In this document: in pieces, positions 1 through 12,552 of the stretch
How the letters are laid out: every line of letters starts with the position of its first letter
Numbering within the stretch: the first letter of the stretch is position 1
DNA from: Lojkania enalia
Lineage: Eukaryota > Ascomycota > Dothideomycetes > Pleosporales
DNA length: 47,099 nucleotides
Reading direction: 5' to 3'
Assembly: GCA_010094045.1 (NCBI GenBank)
Contig: ML986856.1
Location: 1-47,099 of the forward strand
Notes under the pieces: generated by a model
Seen by the model: only the letters and a program-made list of their open reading frames with translations
The model's database searches: none
What the model was told of the DNA's origin: nothing
Made by a program: the position numbers and the translations under genes

Positions 1-3000
1 CTAATATTATTTATTATCTAGCTGTTATTAGTAACCTATATAGCTTAGGTTAGTAGAATATTATCTTCTTTATACTATATAGAGAGGTAGTAGATACCTA
101 TAAAGATAATAAAGGTAGTATTATCTATTCTATTACGTTAATACCCTAGATAACTATAGTCTATTTATAATTATCTAGCTAGAGCTACTTTAGTCGATTC
201 TATCTCTTAGAGCCAGTAACTACTATTTCCATTGATATTACGCCTATTATAAAGCCTAATTTATTAAAGTTATATATATCTTTATTAATAATACTATACT
301 TAGCCTTTATATTTTATATAAGGTAGAACTAGCCTCCTATAACTTTAGGATTCTTATATTTAGCTCTTAAATAGTTGTACTTTTAATTAAATTTAATCTT
401 AAGCTTAGGCGTATGTTTAATAAAATTCTCTACCTAGTTCTTTTTAACCTAGCTAGTAGAGTATATAGCTAGTAGTAAATTAGCTATATTTTAAATAGTA
501 GTAAGCTGTAGCAGAAATTCTCTTATATCTAGATCTAATATATACTAAATAATTACGTACTTCTTAGTCTTACTAAGCTTTATTAAATTAGGCCGGTAAT
601 TATATTATAGAGCTATTTCTTACTTTTATATACTAAGTATACTTTAAGAGATATTATAGATTAATATAATATGATATATAGTTAGTATTATATCTTATTA
701 AAGAGTTTAGAATATAAGCTATATTCTATCTTCTTTCTAAATTGATTTTATAGTTATTAGTTATAGTATAATACTATAAAGTATAATTATTATAATTTTA
801 ATAGAGTTTTAGTATTATAATTAGCTTACTTAGGTAATTAGCTCGCTTATACTATACGTTAATACTTCTACACCTATACTACTTTTACTATAATACCTAA
901 ACTAACTATTAGTAATAGTTATTAGCTACTAGTTAGAATATAACTAACTTATCTTAACTATAATAGAAGAAGATTTTACTAATCTAGCTAGCCTATATAA
1001 TAGTATAGACCTAGCTTCTATAAAAACCTATATAATATAGATATTTCTATTTTTTATATAATATTTTAATATTTATATATAGTATATAGTAATAGAGTTA
1101 ACTACTTAAAGTATAATTAACTAATTATATTTAAGTATCTATAATATTATATTATATTATCTACTATTATATATAATAGACGAGAATATACTTATTAATA
1201 TACTTAAAGAGATTTAAAGTAAACTAGATTCTTTATAGTAGAAGAATAAGATACTAGTAGAAGCTTTAGTAATTTAGAAGAACTACTATAATTTAGACTT
1301 TAAAGTAATATAAAGAGAATTTAGTAGTTACTAAACCGTTATTTCTCTACTAGCTACTAATATATTAATAGTAATAGAACTATTATCTATTATTAGCCTA
1401 ACTTAGCCTATAATTCTAGCTTCTAAATAGATACTTATATTAACCCCTAATCTACTTAAAACTATATATAACCTATATTTCTATTTTAACTACTTATTTA
1501 ATTCTCTAATATTTTCTTGTAAACGTTTAGAACTTTTATACTTTATTAGAAAGCTCTATTATAAACTAAAAGAAAATATTAACTAATATCTAACTAAATA
1601 TATCTACCTTCTATATATTTATTTCTATTTAGAATAAGATCTAGTAATATTAGTTAACTTATTAATAGATAAGGATATTAATTCTATAGATAGCTTAGTT
1701 ACCTTTTTAGAATCTACCTATAGTAACTAGAATAAGAAGACTATAGTATAGAGTAAGCTAGAGACTTTAAAATAAGGTTAAAGTAGGTTTTCTACTTATT
1801 TTACTAAATTTTAACACCTAATTATAGATACTAAACTAAATAAGACTAGATAAATCGTATATCTCTAATATTCTCTCTCTAATAAGCTCTGCTATACTAC
1901 AATAGGTATTATAATACCTAGTACTTTAAATAACTATACTAACCTAATTTTCCTATATAATACTAATCTATATTACCTATTTAATAACTACTATAAATAA
2001 TTAAAGTATTATACTACTTACTAGAAGGACCTAAATACTATAAAATTTAACACTTTTAGCTATATACCTATAAGCTCTAATAAATAAAAAAGGCGCTACT
2101 ATAAAGGATACTATTATAAGTATAGTAGTAAGGGATATATTTTACTAGAATACAGCGCCCCTCTACTGTTAATCTATTAAAGGTTTTAGAGCCCTACTAT
2201 ATTTTATAAGTCCTACTCTTAATCCTCTAACTAATCTTTAATATACTTATTATCTTATAGATAAGACTATTATTTTTACTTTTAAATATAGCTAATCTTA
2301 CTAATTAAAATATTATTAAAAGGTCTATTCTAGAAGTAAATTATTTCTTAGAATTACATTTATACTAAATCTCTATATATTTATAGAACTAGCCTCTATA
2401 GAAATAGTTATTAAACTACTAGATTCTAGCTTCTATTTTAATTTATTAAAACCTAGTCTAGTAAAATATTAATATTCTTATTAATACTAGAGCTACTAGT
2501 TATAGCTATATCTATAGAGACTTTATATATATCTTAAAACTCTAAAAGATATAACTTCTATATAATCTATATTTAACTAGTTTTAATAGAAAAGTTTTTT
2601 ATAGAAAGATTATCTTCTATTTTATTATTTTAACTCTTTAATACCTAAACTATTTAGAAATAGTATATTTCTATATAATTATATTATAAAAATACTAGTT
2701 AATTCTAAGATAGTTATAGATATATAAGTATTATATAAACCTAGACTATAAGAATAAATAGCTAGTCTTTACTACTAACTAATATCTAATTTAATATTTA
2801 TAATCTACTAGTATTACTATCTACTAATAGACTATTTAAATAGTTATTAAAGGTTATAAACTACCTAAATCTAATATAAAGGGAGATTTTAAAGTAAATA
2901 ATTTACAACTTCTATATAGTTTAAAGCCTAAATAGTACTATTTAAAACTCTATCTAATAAGTTATATCTAATATAATTACTAGCTATCTAAAATACTATA

Positions 3001-3117
3001 TTAGTTAAAAGAATTTAAAATTAAAATTAATTTAACTTTAAATAAAAATTTTAGTTAAAAAAATCTATCTAAATATAAATATTTAAAGTCTATATTATAA
3101 CTACTAATATTTAAATA
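1..3117 (+). mobile_element. RIP-decayed Ty3/gypsy-type retrotransposon remnant
   Basis: The whole block is extremely AT- and TpA-rich with almost no C or G clusters, and stops abruptly near 3,118 where GC content rises. Within it a plus-strand frame shows a gag zinc-knuckle relic and, downstream, a retropepsin relic in the order expected of an LTR retrotransposon. I see no clear LTR pair or integrase. The left end lies outside the window. The right end coincides with the start of the DUF3435 block, so the retrotransposon was probably cut by that later insertion. Family assignment rests on motif order only. Confidence 0.65.
1180..2800 (+). pseudogene. gag-protease remnant of a gypsy-type element
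   Basis: Around 2,106-2,153 the frame reads GYYYKYSSKGYILLEY. The spacing is exactly that of a CCHC zinc knuckle (C-x2-C-x4-H-x4-C), but all four metal ligands are now Tyr, which TGT/TGC to TAT/TAC and CAT to TAT transitions would produce. From about 2,470 the frame reads ILINTRATSYSYIYRDF, where a retropepsin would have a DTGA-type active site; Asp has become Asn and Gly has become Arg, again G-to-A changes. Many TAG and TAA codons interrupt both parts. In the intact family gag forms the particle and the protease matures it. Nothing here can be functional. Confidence 0.65.
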
Positions 3118-3609
3118 CGCGTGGAATTGCATCCGTTTCTAAAAGCCTTTTACCGCCGCTTTTGGAGGCGTTTCCACCTCACTTAACCTCAAACTGCTCG
3201 CTGCTTTAAAGGCAGCCCTGCTCGCTTAAGAAGCTCCCTAGTTATATCCCCTACCGCTTTTCTAAGGTTAAGCACGCCCGCGAGCGCTTCGATAGGTTAA
3301 ATATAATATACCCTTCGATGCTACGATAGTCAGCGCCTATTTAAAGAGCCTACTCGTTCGCACCCCTACCGTGTCCAGCTCTTTCTATAACCGATCCTAA
3401 TATAGATCTATATTCCTCCTAACTATTATTTACTATAGCTCGACGCCGCTATTACAAAATATTTAAAGGCACGAGCGCTTTAGCTAAAGCTTCTTCTATT
3501 AGGATAACGAAGGGGAAATACAGCTACATCCCCGCCACTTCGGCCGCTGTTCTCCGTTAAGACTTATCTCTATCTCTTCTTCTACTCTCCTCTCCTGCGT
3601 CACCCTTAT
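3118..3609. other. junction and leader before the captain-like pseudogene
   Basis: Base composition changes sharply at about 3,118 from almost pure A/T to mixed sequence with CG dinucleotides. The block holds no open frame that I trust. Its position, directly upstream of the DUF3435 frame, fits the short 5' leader that precedes captain genes in Starships. I could not see a clear terminal repeat or target duplication, so the boundary is a guess from composition. Confidence 0.35.
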
Positions 3610-6097
3610 TAAATATAAACTTAAGCTTTAACCTAGATTTAGATTTAGATCTAGATATATACTTAAAGTTGGATATAGATACCAAGTTAGATATAAGAGA
3701 TTTTTAAGGTTCTGGAGATGCTAACGAGTCTTTAGATTCTGCTCTTATCTTAGATAGGGAGTTAGATATAGAGCCAGATTCTAAGGCTAAAGTAATAATA
3801 AGAGATATTACTTAATTTAGGGAGGATAGTCCAGCTAAACTAAGATATACTACCTAAACTACTGAGTTGTAGATAATAGAAAGCAAGTTCTAGAATAAGT
3901 AAGATTAAAGTTCTGCTTAATACTCTATTTCAATTGCTATAAACAGCTAACTACAGTATACTAGGTACTGCCGTAAGCTCTAGAATTAGATAAAACTATC
4001 TCTAGAGGAATAACTATATAGATGTAAGGTAGTAGTTTTTAAATTATATCTCCTCTAGCGTATACAGAATTCTTAAATTAGAAAGGAGAGTGCTATAGAA
4101 GTATACTGGAAACGGATTAGTATATACTATTACTATATTACATATTATATAATAAGGAATAAAATTCTAAAAGATGTTCGTAATATATATTATTATAATA
4201 AACTATATATATATATAAGCCTAAAACTAATTATTAGAAAAGTAGATGCTAGGTCTTAGTCTAGATAAAACTAAGAAGGAAAAGCTTACGATGTTTGTAT
4301 AGGACCTTTATACTATCCTTTACACGCTTTAGGTTGATGATACTAAGCCTCTTTATAGCTTTATTCAGGTGTAGATTTCGCTCCTTCTCCTCCTAAGTAC
4401 AGCTACCGCTATACGGCTGGGGGCACTTATAGAAAGTGCGAGTAATAAGGGTAGTAATAAAGTACTCTACTTTAAGGACGTAGCTCTTATAAAGGTTCGG
4501 AGCCTTAACAACCCTAAAAAGAGCACTATTATAGCGAATATAAACTTAGAGCACGTTAAGAATAAGAAAAAGAATAGGACGCCGTACGTCACGCAGCGCA
4601 AGGGGACTATACCTTATATTACTAATATTACCTTGTAGGAAAAAGTTCACGTTCTATCTAGAAGGACTGCCTACTTTCTATATTATCTCCTATATACTAG
4701 GTATTAGTACTGGGCAGGACGTATTTAAAGACGACTTTATAAGCGTGCAGCAGATATTAAACCTTATTATACTAGTAGAATGTAATATACTTCGCATTAA
4801 ATAGAAGAAGGGCGTACTAGATAAACCCTTTTTCTATAATATCTAAAATATAACTAAGGGAGGTTGTATTCTGACTAGTAAGACGTTCTTATACTAGAAA
4901 TATTAGGACATATTTATATGCTTAGGACGTATTGCGGGATTTAAAGTAGCTTTAGAGCTCTACTAGCTGCAGCAGGCTTCTAGTAACAACCTTAATAGTA
5001 AGTAAGGTTTACTAGAGGTATTCCTAACCTTATAGTACTAGTACTAATAGAAGGTAACAGGCGTACTTACCTCTACGGACTGGAACTAAACTATAAGCTA
5101 TACTAGAGATACATATAAAAGATACTATACACTAATATATATTACACGCGACTTTTAGTCTATCTATTTTAAAACGCCCTCTAAAGAAGAACTAATCCGG
5201 TCTATTATAAGTATAAGTTTATCACGAGACCGGCGCGCACCTGTAGAACTTAGTAATAAGTAATAAGAAGAGGTCCAGAACAACCCGCTGCTTATAACCC
5301 TTCGCTAGAAGTAGGAGAAGTATAAGAAGGGCTTATATAACTAAGGCTTCTATCCACTTGTTGAGGCTAAAGGGACCGCCTTTTATAAGAAATATGAGGA
5401 GGCGAATAAAGAGATTAGCAGCACTTATTAAAAACTACACCAAGCACGATTAGATAATATAATCCGTATATTTCACAACTCTATCGATACGATCGAAATT
5501 GCTAGGCAGCTTAGTAGGAAGGCCTTAAATAATATTCTAACCCTACTAACTGCGGAATTTAAACTTTAAGAGTAGATAATTATAGCCGGCATACTTTTTA
5601 AGCCTCTTAAGGATGACTGAGCTCGCGCTAAATTTGTCTGTATATTAGCTCAACTATACTATCTATAAAAGACTCGCCGCCTAAAAGTACTTAAACGAAA
5701 GATAAACTATATAGAAGCCGATACGCTATCTTCCTCGATAAATTGTAAGAAGATGGATAGCTATCTAATTAACCCGACAAGTCTAAGCTACAGCGTAAAA
5801 TAGGAGCCTATACTTAAGGGTGAAGAAGTAATTAAGGTGCGATCGCAGTATTCGTACCTAATAATACTCTTATATCTAGTATACCTTCTCTATATAGGTA
5901 ATAAGGAATTCTTATACAAATAGCGGATGTGTTATATACCGTAGAAGGATGTCCTAAAGAAGCATATTAAGACGTATTTTAAGGACCTTAAGTACTAGGG
6001 CGAGTTTAAATACTATCATCCTACCTGTTCTATTAAGTTAGATAGGATAGAATATTTTATAAAATATATACTTAATAAATATAGAGTTTGTTATTAA
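3610..6097 (+). pseudogene. RIP-inactivated DUF3435 tyrosine recombinase (Starship captain type)
   Basis: The translation follows the fungal DUF3435 family in order. It has an Asp-rich N-terminus (3,650-3,800), a core with TILYTL and DDTKPLYSFIQV (about 4,300), and the box-I region AIRLGALIESAS (about 4,410) that keeps the catalytic Arg. Then come GFKVALELY (about 4,940), the nucleophile region SYTRDTYKRYYT (about 5,096) and ITRDF-SIYFKTPSKEEL. The C-terminus is a C2H2-like finger relic ending KYRVCY and TAA at 6,095. The His of the expected G-H-T motif before the nucleophile Tyr is now Tyr. Stops are mostly TAG at Gln or Trp positions, and the frame shifts at least twice. Intact members cut and join DNA to move Starships. 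This copy is dead. I infer the captain role from family membership and from its place at the left edge of a composition block. Confidence 0.85.
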
Positions 6098-9000
6098 TAT
6101 AGAATTAACTACTATATATAGAAGGTCTTATTATTTGCGAGGGACCTAGTCTTTATTATTATTACCCCCCGACGGTTGGATCTAGTAAACTAGGCTAATG
6201 CTTTACGTAGTTAGTAGTATATATATAACTTAGGCTTATACTACCTATAAAAAACACACATACAGAGTAATAAAGGATAGGTAATAATAGCGCTATAGAT
6301 TGGATTGTATATTTTATTCTGTATCTAGGTTACTATCGACAGCTACTAAATATAAAGTCCTTCTTACCTATACTTATAGACTCGCAGGTCTGTAGCTAGA
6401 CTAGAAGTCTAAAAATCTTCTATAGGGTTTCGATTGCTTTGTAAATTAATAATTTAAGGTCCTATAAATACTAACTTTAGACTTACTTACGTTAATTACT
6501 TATATATATATACTGTATACTATATACTATATATAAATAGCCTTCTTAAGTACTTAGTATATCTAGAGCTCCCTGCACGCAAAATTTCGCGATAATAGAT
6601 ATATACTACTAGCTACCTTATAGTTATCTAGGAAGATAACTCCCTTAATTTAGTAAGCTTAATATAGTACTCTATAGCGTATTAGGCTTAATAAACTAGG
6701 CTCTACTAAACAAAATTGATAAGCTGCGCGAACTTAACATTAAGTTTATTACTCTACCTTAACTTATAGTTGTTAGAGACTAGTCTAGTAGAAAGAGCTT
6801 AGTACTTGACTAGTTTCTTATTCCCCAACATTTGTCATAAAAACTCGGGCTTTACAGCTGGTTTACTAGGTCCGGGAAAAGGTTTTTAAAGGTCGGATTT
6901 AGTAGCTTATAAATATTTGTTCTATCTAAAAATTACTAATTGTTATAAAGATCGTATTAATAATAGACTTCTAGGATATTAAAAAGCCGAAGAGTATAAA
7001 TAGGGTTGTTATATTAGGGATAATTTTTCTAGCTATTATCGCTCTTAACTTGTTAATCTGGCTTATTAGAAGGATGTATTACAGGATAAGAGGAGAATTA
7101 GAGTTATATTAGTAGAAGGATAGTAGGTCTATAAGAAGACACACTTAAATATATTACTATAAAACCTATACCCCCGTAATATCTAGTATAAAAATTAGAA
7201 GAACTAAATATATTAGAAATAACAATAAAATTAGAGCCTTTCCAAATATTAACAGATTGTTATAACCCTAGACCTATCCTAAACTTAACTATTCAGCATG
7301 CTAAACTATATATACTAGGCGTTAAATTATATCTAATACCCTCTAATTAAGATTTTATTTAACGTATACAAAATCTCTATTAAGAAAATAGATTATTCTT
7401 ACTAGTAGGCTTAATGCGTTTTAAGTAATTGCTAATATATTCTAAGGTAAAAGCCTCTAGTTCTAAAACTTTCCAACTACTTAAAAGTAACCCTTACAGA
7501 CTCGAGCTTGGAAGGAAATAGATTTAATAGTTCTTTCAGGGGGTTTTTTTATTCTATAAACCTAGGAGAGTTTATTTTAATATTACTTCCGAAGATAATA
7601 GTTGCTAGGATTTAAGGAAGGCGTTCTACTAGGATAATATTAGGGTATATATAGAGAATACTTAGTAGTCTATAGAGCTGTAGTCTAACCAGGTATTAAT
7701 ACTATATTCTACTCGAGATTATATAGAGTTTCTCTAATATTACTATATCTAGGTAGAGCTTCAGATTCTTTCCTAATTAAAGTACTTCCCCTAGTTTCAG
7801 GATTCAATCGGTACTCTATATCTAAAACCTATTTAACTAAGATAGTTCTAGATATCTTATCTTCCTCTCTATGTATAAGTCTCTCTTTAACCCTATATAG
7901 AATTAGAATCGAAATTTATAGGGGGTTGTTAAAGATTTAAAGAATAAAGAAGAGTAAATAATAAGGATAGAAGGAAAAAGAGGCCTTACCTAATAATATT
8001 AGCTGGCTTAAGTAAAGCTCCTGCTATTTAGGTTAAGTAAATATATATCCCGGCTTATAGTCCGATCGTAATAGGGGAACTAGAAGATTATATATTTGTA
8101 CCCCAGTTATATGTCTACTAGTCTTAGCCACCCCTAATCTTCTTACTAGAGCTAATATCCCCTTATAGGGAGTATCTTTAACTAATAGAATTCGATTTCT
8201 AGAATTTTAGGTAGATACAACTATGTGCTACACTGTATATTAATAGTATAATATATAGGGTAGCTCTTTACTTCTAACTAATTAGTTTATATAGGCCAAC
8301 TATTCTAATACTCTAGGCAGGTATCTAAGCATCTAATAGAGGTAGTATATCCCTATATTATTTATAGGTTACTGTTAAGGGGATACTATATCTAATAAAT
8401 CTTAGATATAGGCAGTCTAAGTACTTCGCCATGCTAGAAGGTAGTAAAAATAAGAGACTAACCGCTAAGCACTTATAGCTGTAATCTTTAAGCCTAGTCT
8501 TACACGTATTAGTAATAATACGTTAGCTACAGATAGACTAATAATACCTTTCTATTAGTAGTTAGAAACGCTTATATAGTTTATTATCAGGATATCTATA
8601 TAAAACCTCTTAGTACCTAGGTTGAGGGTTTTAATGCTAGAAGTAGAAGGGCAGGGGCGACTTAAGGTAGCTCTAGTCGCTTCTATTCCTTTTACGGCCA
8701 GATGAGGCATAAAATATAGGGTGGTGACGGACGCCGAGCGTGCCTTTAACCAGACAAATCCCCTTATCTAGGAGCTCTAAGAGCTAAGCGGTAGCTTTAG
8801 CAGTAATAAGATTTAAGCTATCCTCTAATATTATACTAGAGGTACCTAGGGCTATCTATAGATTAGAATATTTTTAGTTATATCTCCAGTCTTCTAGACT
8901 ATTACCTTAATTAAGTACTATCCTATATCTACTCTAGTTAAAGTAGGTGCTGCTTAGATTACCGGCAACTCTAAATAGTAAAATAGTTTCTAAATAGTGC

Positions 9001-12000
9001 ATATAACAGAAAATATGCCGCTCTAAGATAAATCTTAGTACTACTAGCATATTAGGATACTACTATAAAGTAAGATCTAATAGCTACGCAAGGGCAAGAC
9101 CGCGAATAGACTAGGTAAGAGGCTCGGGCCTAGTAAATATAATAAGGGAGAGAATAGGCTAGAGCGAGAGGATATCTATATAGCGTTAATAAATGTAAAT
9201 AGTAGACTTAATAGCTAAATCCAGCCGCTTTAATAGAATATAGTAGAGAGTAACTGATTATAGTTAGATAGTTCAGCAACTACTATCAACATCGAAACCC
9301 ATCCGCCTTATCTATTAGGTGTTATTAAGTAGAGGGACGAGCGTACTGTAATATATAATAAAGATGTTCTTAGCTATATTAAATAGAGAAATATATTACG
9401 TAATTAATCCCTAAATAATTATATAACGTATTCTAGCCCCTAGTCTACGCGCTATAAAGTAATACTTATAGAAAAGTTATACTATTATTAAAAAAGCCTC
9501 TTACCTATTACTAAAAAGACACCTATAGCCTTTTATCCTATTATTTATAGCCTTATTCTTCCCAGTTCGAATAACGTTTTACTCCTTAAAGCGAAACGGC
9601 TAACCCAGCGCTCAGTAGTAGAAAGAATAAAGTAGGAGGTATAGAGAACCTATACTAATAAATATATCTATACATTATTAGTATATTAAATCTAGAAGAG
9701 GCGGCTAATATACTAATATAATCTTCGTACGATGGTGAAAGTTCGCTTCTTTATATACTAGAAGAATAATAATTAGGATTATACTACTAATATAGGTAAT
9801 TGCTACGGCAATCGTATTGGTAGTAATATATATTATAAAAAATGCTCTTATCCTCCGGTTTAAGGTACCTCCGGATCCTTAATGTCTACGAAGTTTACGG
9901 AACAAAAGCATAACTATAAAAGCAGATCTAATAGAGATTAGGATAAAAAGTACCAGTTTATATATTGCTACGATAATTTCGTGTCTATTTCTAGTAAGCA
10001 AGTATATATTTAGTCAGCGCTATCCCTACAGTATAAAAAATACGACGCTAGTAAGTATAGTAGATAGTATAAGTATTATATATCCTATAAGCTTTAACCA
10101 AGTATTTAAGGGGATAGGTTAGAGAAGGCGGGTAGTCTAGAATATTAGTACTACTAATAGGGACCTCTATAGATCTTACATTTATCTATAAGGTAAACTG
10201 GAATATCTATAAAATAGCCGGCTCTATATAGTTAAGGTAGTACTCTATAAATATAGTAAAGACAACTAATCCGATCCTAAATAAAAAGAAGCTAATCTAA
10301 ATAAGACTAAAACCCAGTAGAACCTACTACTACTACTTTATAATATAGTCGATATGCTTGATAGCCTAATAGTCGCGATAGGTAACTAAAGCGCTGAGTA
10401 ATAGTCTAGTAAGGAAGAAAACTAGAGCAGAAATAAGAAGACTGTTAGCTATAGGAAATGCGAGTAATATTCTGCCTGCTAGAGGTGGAGAGAATATTAA
10501 CCTAGAACCTATCTATACGCCTACTAGCGGCTTTAACTATTCTATATCTAGGCTTGTAAGGCGTAGTAGCTATAGATGGTACAATATAAACCAGGGGGAT
10601 AAGATAGTATCGTTAGCCGCGGTCTATATTGCGTGATAAGACTTTTTTAAATAGGAAGACGCCTCTTATATAGCTAATAATATTGTTACTAATATTTACT
10701 AACCGCTATAGATACGCGCTAGGTAATATCTCTATAGTACCTTAAGCTGACTATTATAAATAACCCTATAGCTATAAATAGAGTAGAAGTATTCTCTTAG
10801 TAGTTTAAAGTGCTATATAGTTTATTATCGATATACCTATATAAGTGCTCTAGTACTAGAAGCGAGGCGTATTAGCGGGTTTTAGAGGGTAGGAGACTTA
10901 GAGGCGGCTTATAGGCTATAGGAATCCTCTAGTAGGCACAGGAGCTGTATAGATAAGACGGAAGTAGCCCTAAGCTTGCTATATTAGTAAGAGGCTTTAC
11001 TTACTACTATAAACAAGCATACTTAACAAGCGCTAAAGAAAATAACTAAGGCTCTATCCTAGAGAGTAGATGTTCTAGGGATTTAATCTATTCTATTCGT
11101 TCTATAAAATTTAACGTCTTAGTATATTAACTAAAAGCTAAGTAGGAATCTATATAAAAAGCAATTAATAAACCTAATAAATAGGGTAGGTACTATTTTA
11201 GGGAGATAAGCGATAGAGCGTTTAGATAGAAGCTAACTCTCTTATATATCTAATACTGGGTACTTCTATCTGCCTGGCGCAGTTTATCAGGGTTATTTAA
11301 CTCCTAATTATTAGGGAAGTACTTATAAATAGGGCTCGGAGGCGCTAAAATAGGAGGAGTCCCGGATATTAAGTAGCTATAAGCGCCTCTAATATCTAAG
11401 ACCCCTAAGCCTAGTATTAAAAATACTAATAATAACCCTAAACCTGCGGATAGATTTATAGTAGTATTATAGAATAGCTGTATAGTTTACTACTATAGAA
11501 ATCTATATAAAAACTCCTACGCGGCGTCGAGGCGTATATAATAGTAAAGAATACTAGTAGTTAAGAAAGGTAGAGGCGGCTTAAAAGCGGTATATACTGG
11601 CTATAGATGCTACTTAAATGTTCTGAGCTAGAAGATATCTCCAGATTCTGCGAGGTAGGTATAGTAGCCTTATATATAAGAATAGTAGATAAGGTATAGA
11701 GAAAAGGGTTAATAGACAAATACTGCTGCGAAGTCTATCGATCCGGCTACTTACAAGCTTATTACGTTAACGGAAGGCCTGCACAACTTAGTATTAGGAT
11801 TTAAAAGTGTTCTTAATAAGGTATTAATAGCAGGATGGTTATATACGTACAGCTAGGCAGGCTGCTAAGCGACTTATATTAGACTAGATACCTATATATT
11901 CGTCTCAGCCTGCACGAATAGAGCGTATAGATGTTATATCCCCTCCTATTAGTATGCTATTCAAGAGGTACAGATATTATAAGCGGCTTTTATTACTCTC

Positions 12001-12552
12001 CCTCGACCAATAGAATGTGCCTCTAGACAGTCTAGCCCTAGTTCTAGCAATACTAATAGCTCTCTCTGCTGCAGCATGCACTGAAAGGCGGTATTACTAC
12101 TGTATATAAGACGTTATTAAGGTAGTATTAGTAGGTCTGCGCCTATTTTCAGGCTTTCGATTATTATGCGAGGTGTCTAGTAGATCTTAATTAGATAAGA
12201 AGCTACTAGCTTATTTGGCGATGTATAGCATCGAAGCGCCCATAGACGGCAGTGCTGAGGGATATATAATAGGGTGGAGATATATAAGACTGCAAGTCTC
12301 TGCTATGTGGTTAACTACCAGTTACTTCAAAACTCTACCTTTAGAGTAGAGGTTTTCCTTAAGACTCCTCTAACATAATCGAAGCTGGATTTACTACCCT
12401 CCTCTTCATCTATATCTACAACAATCCACTCATCTAGTAATTGTATAACCCACCTCCACGTATACCGCATTGCCCTACATATACAAGAGGTTTGTCTCCT
12501 CACGCCTCCTTACGCATCGGCTCTTATCGAACAACGGCTCTAGTTACGAATC
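6098..12552. other. RIP-decayed stretch with coding fragments
   Basis: No frame survives here. Short plus-strand runs still look coding, for example around 9,100-9,400 (HPPYLLGVIK, then RDERTVIYNKDVLSYIK) and around 11,030-11,620, where stops are mainly TAG or TAA at likely Gln codons. I do not recognise a family in any of them. 12,240-12,550 is less AT-rich and leads into the next frame. No RNA gene, LTR or terminal repeat was evident by eye. Confidence 0.4.
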
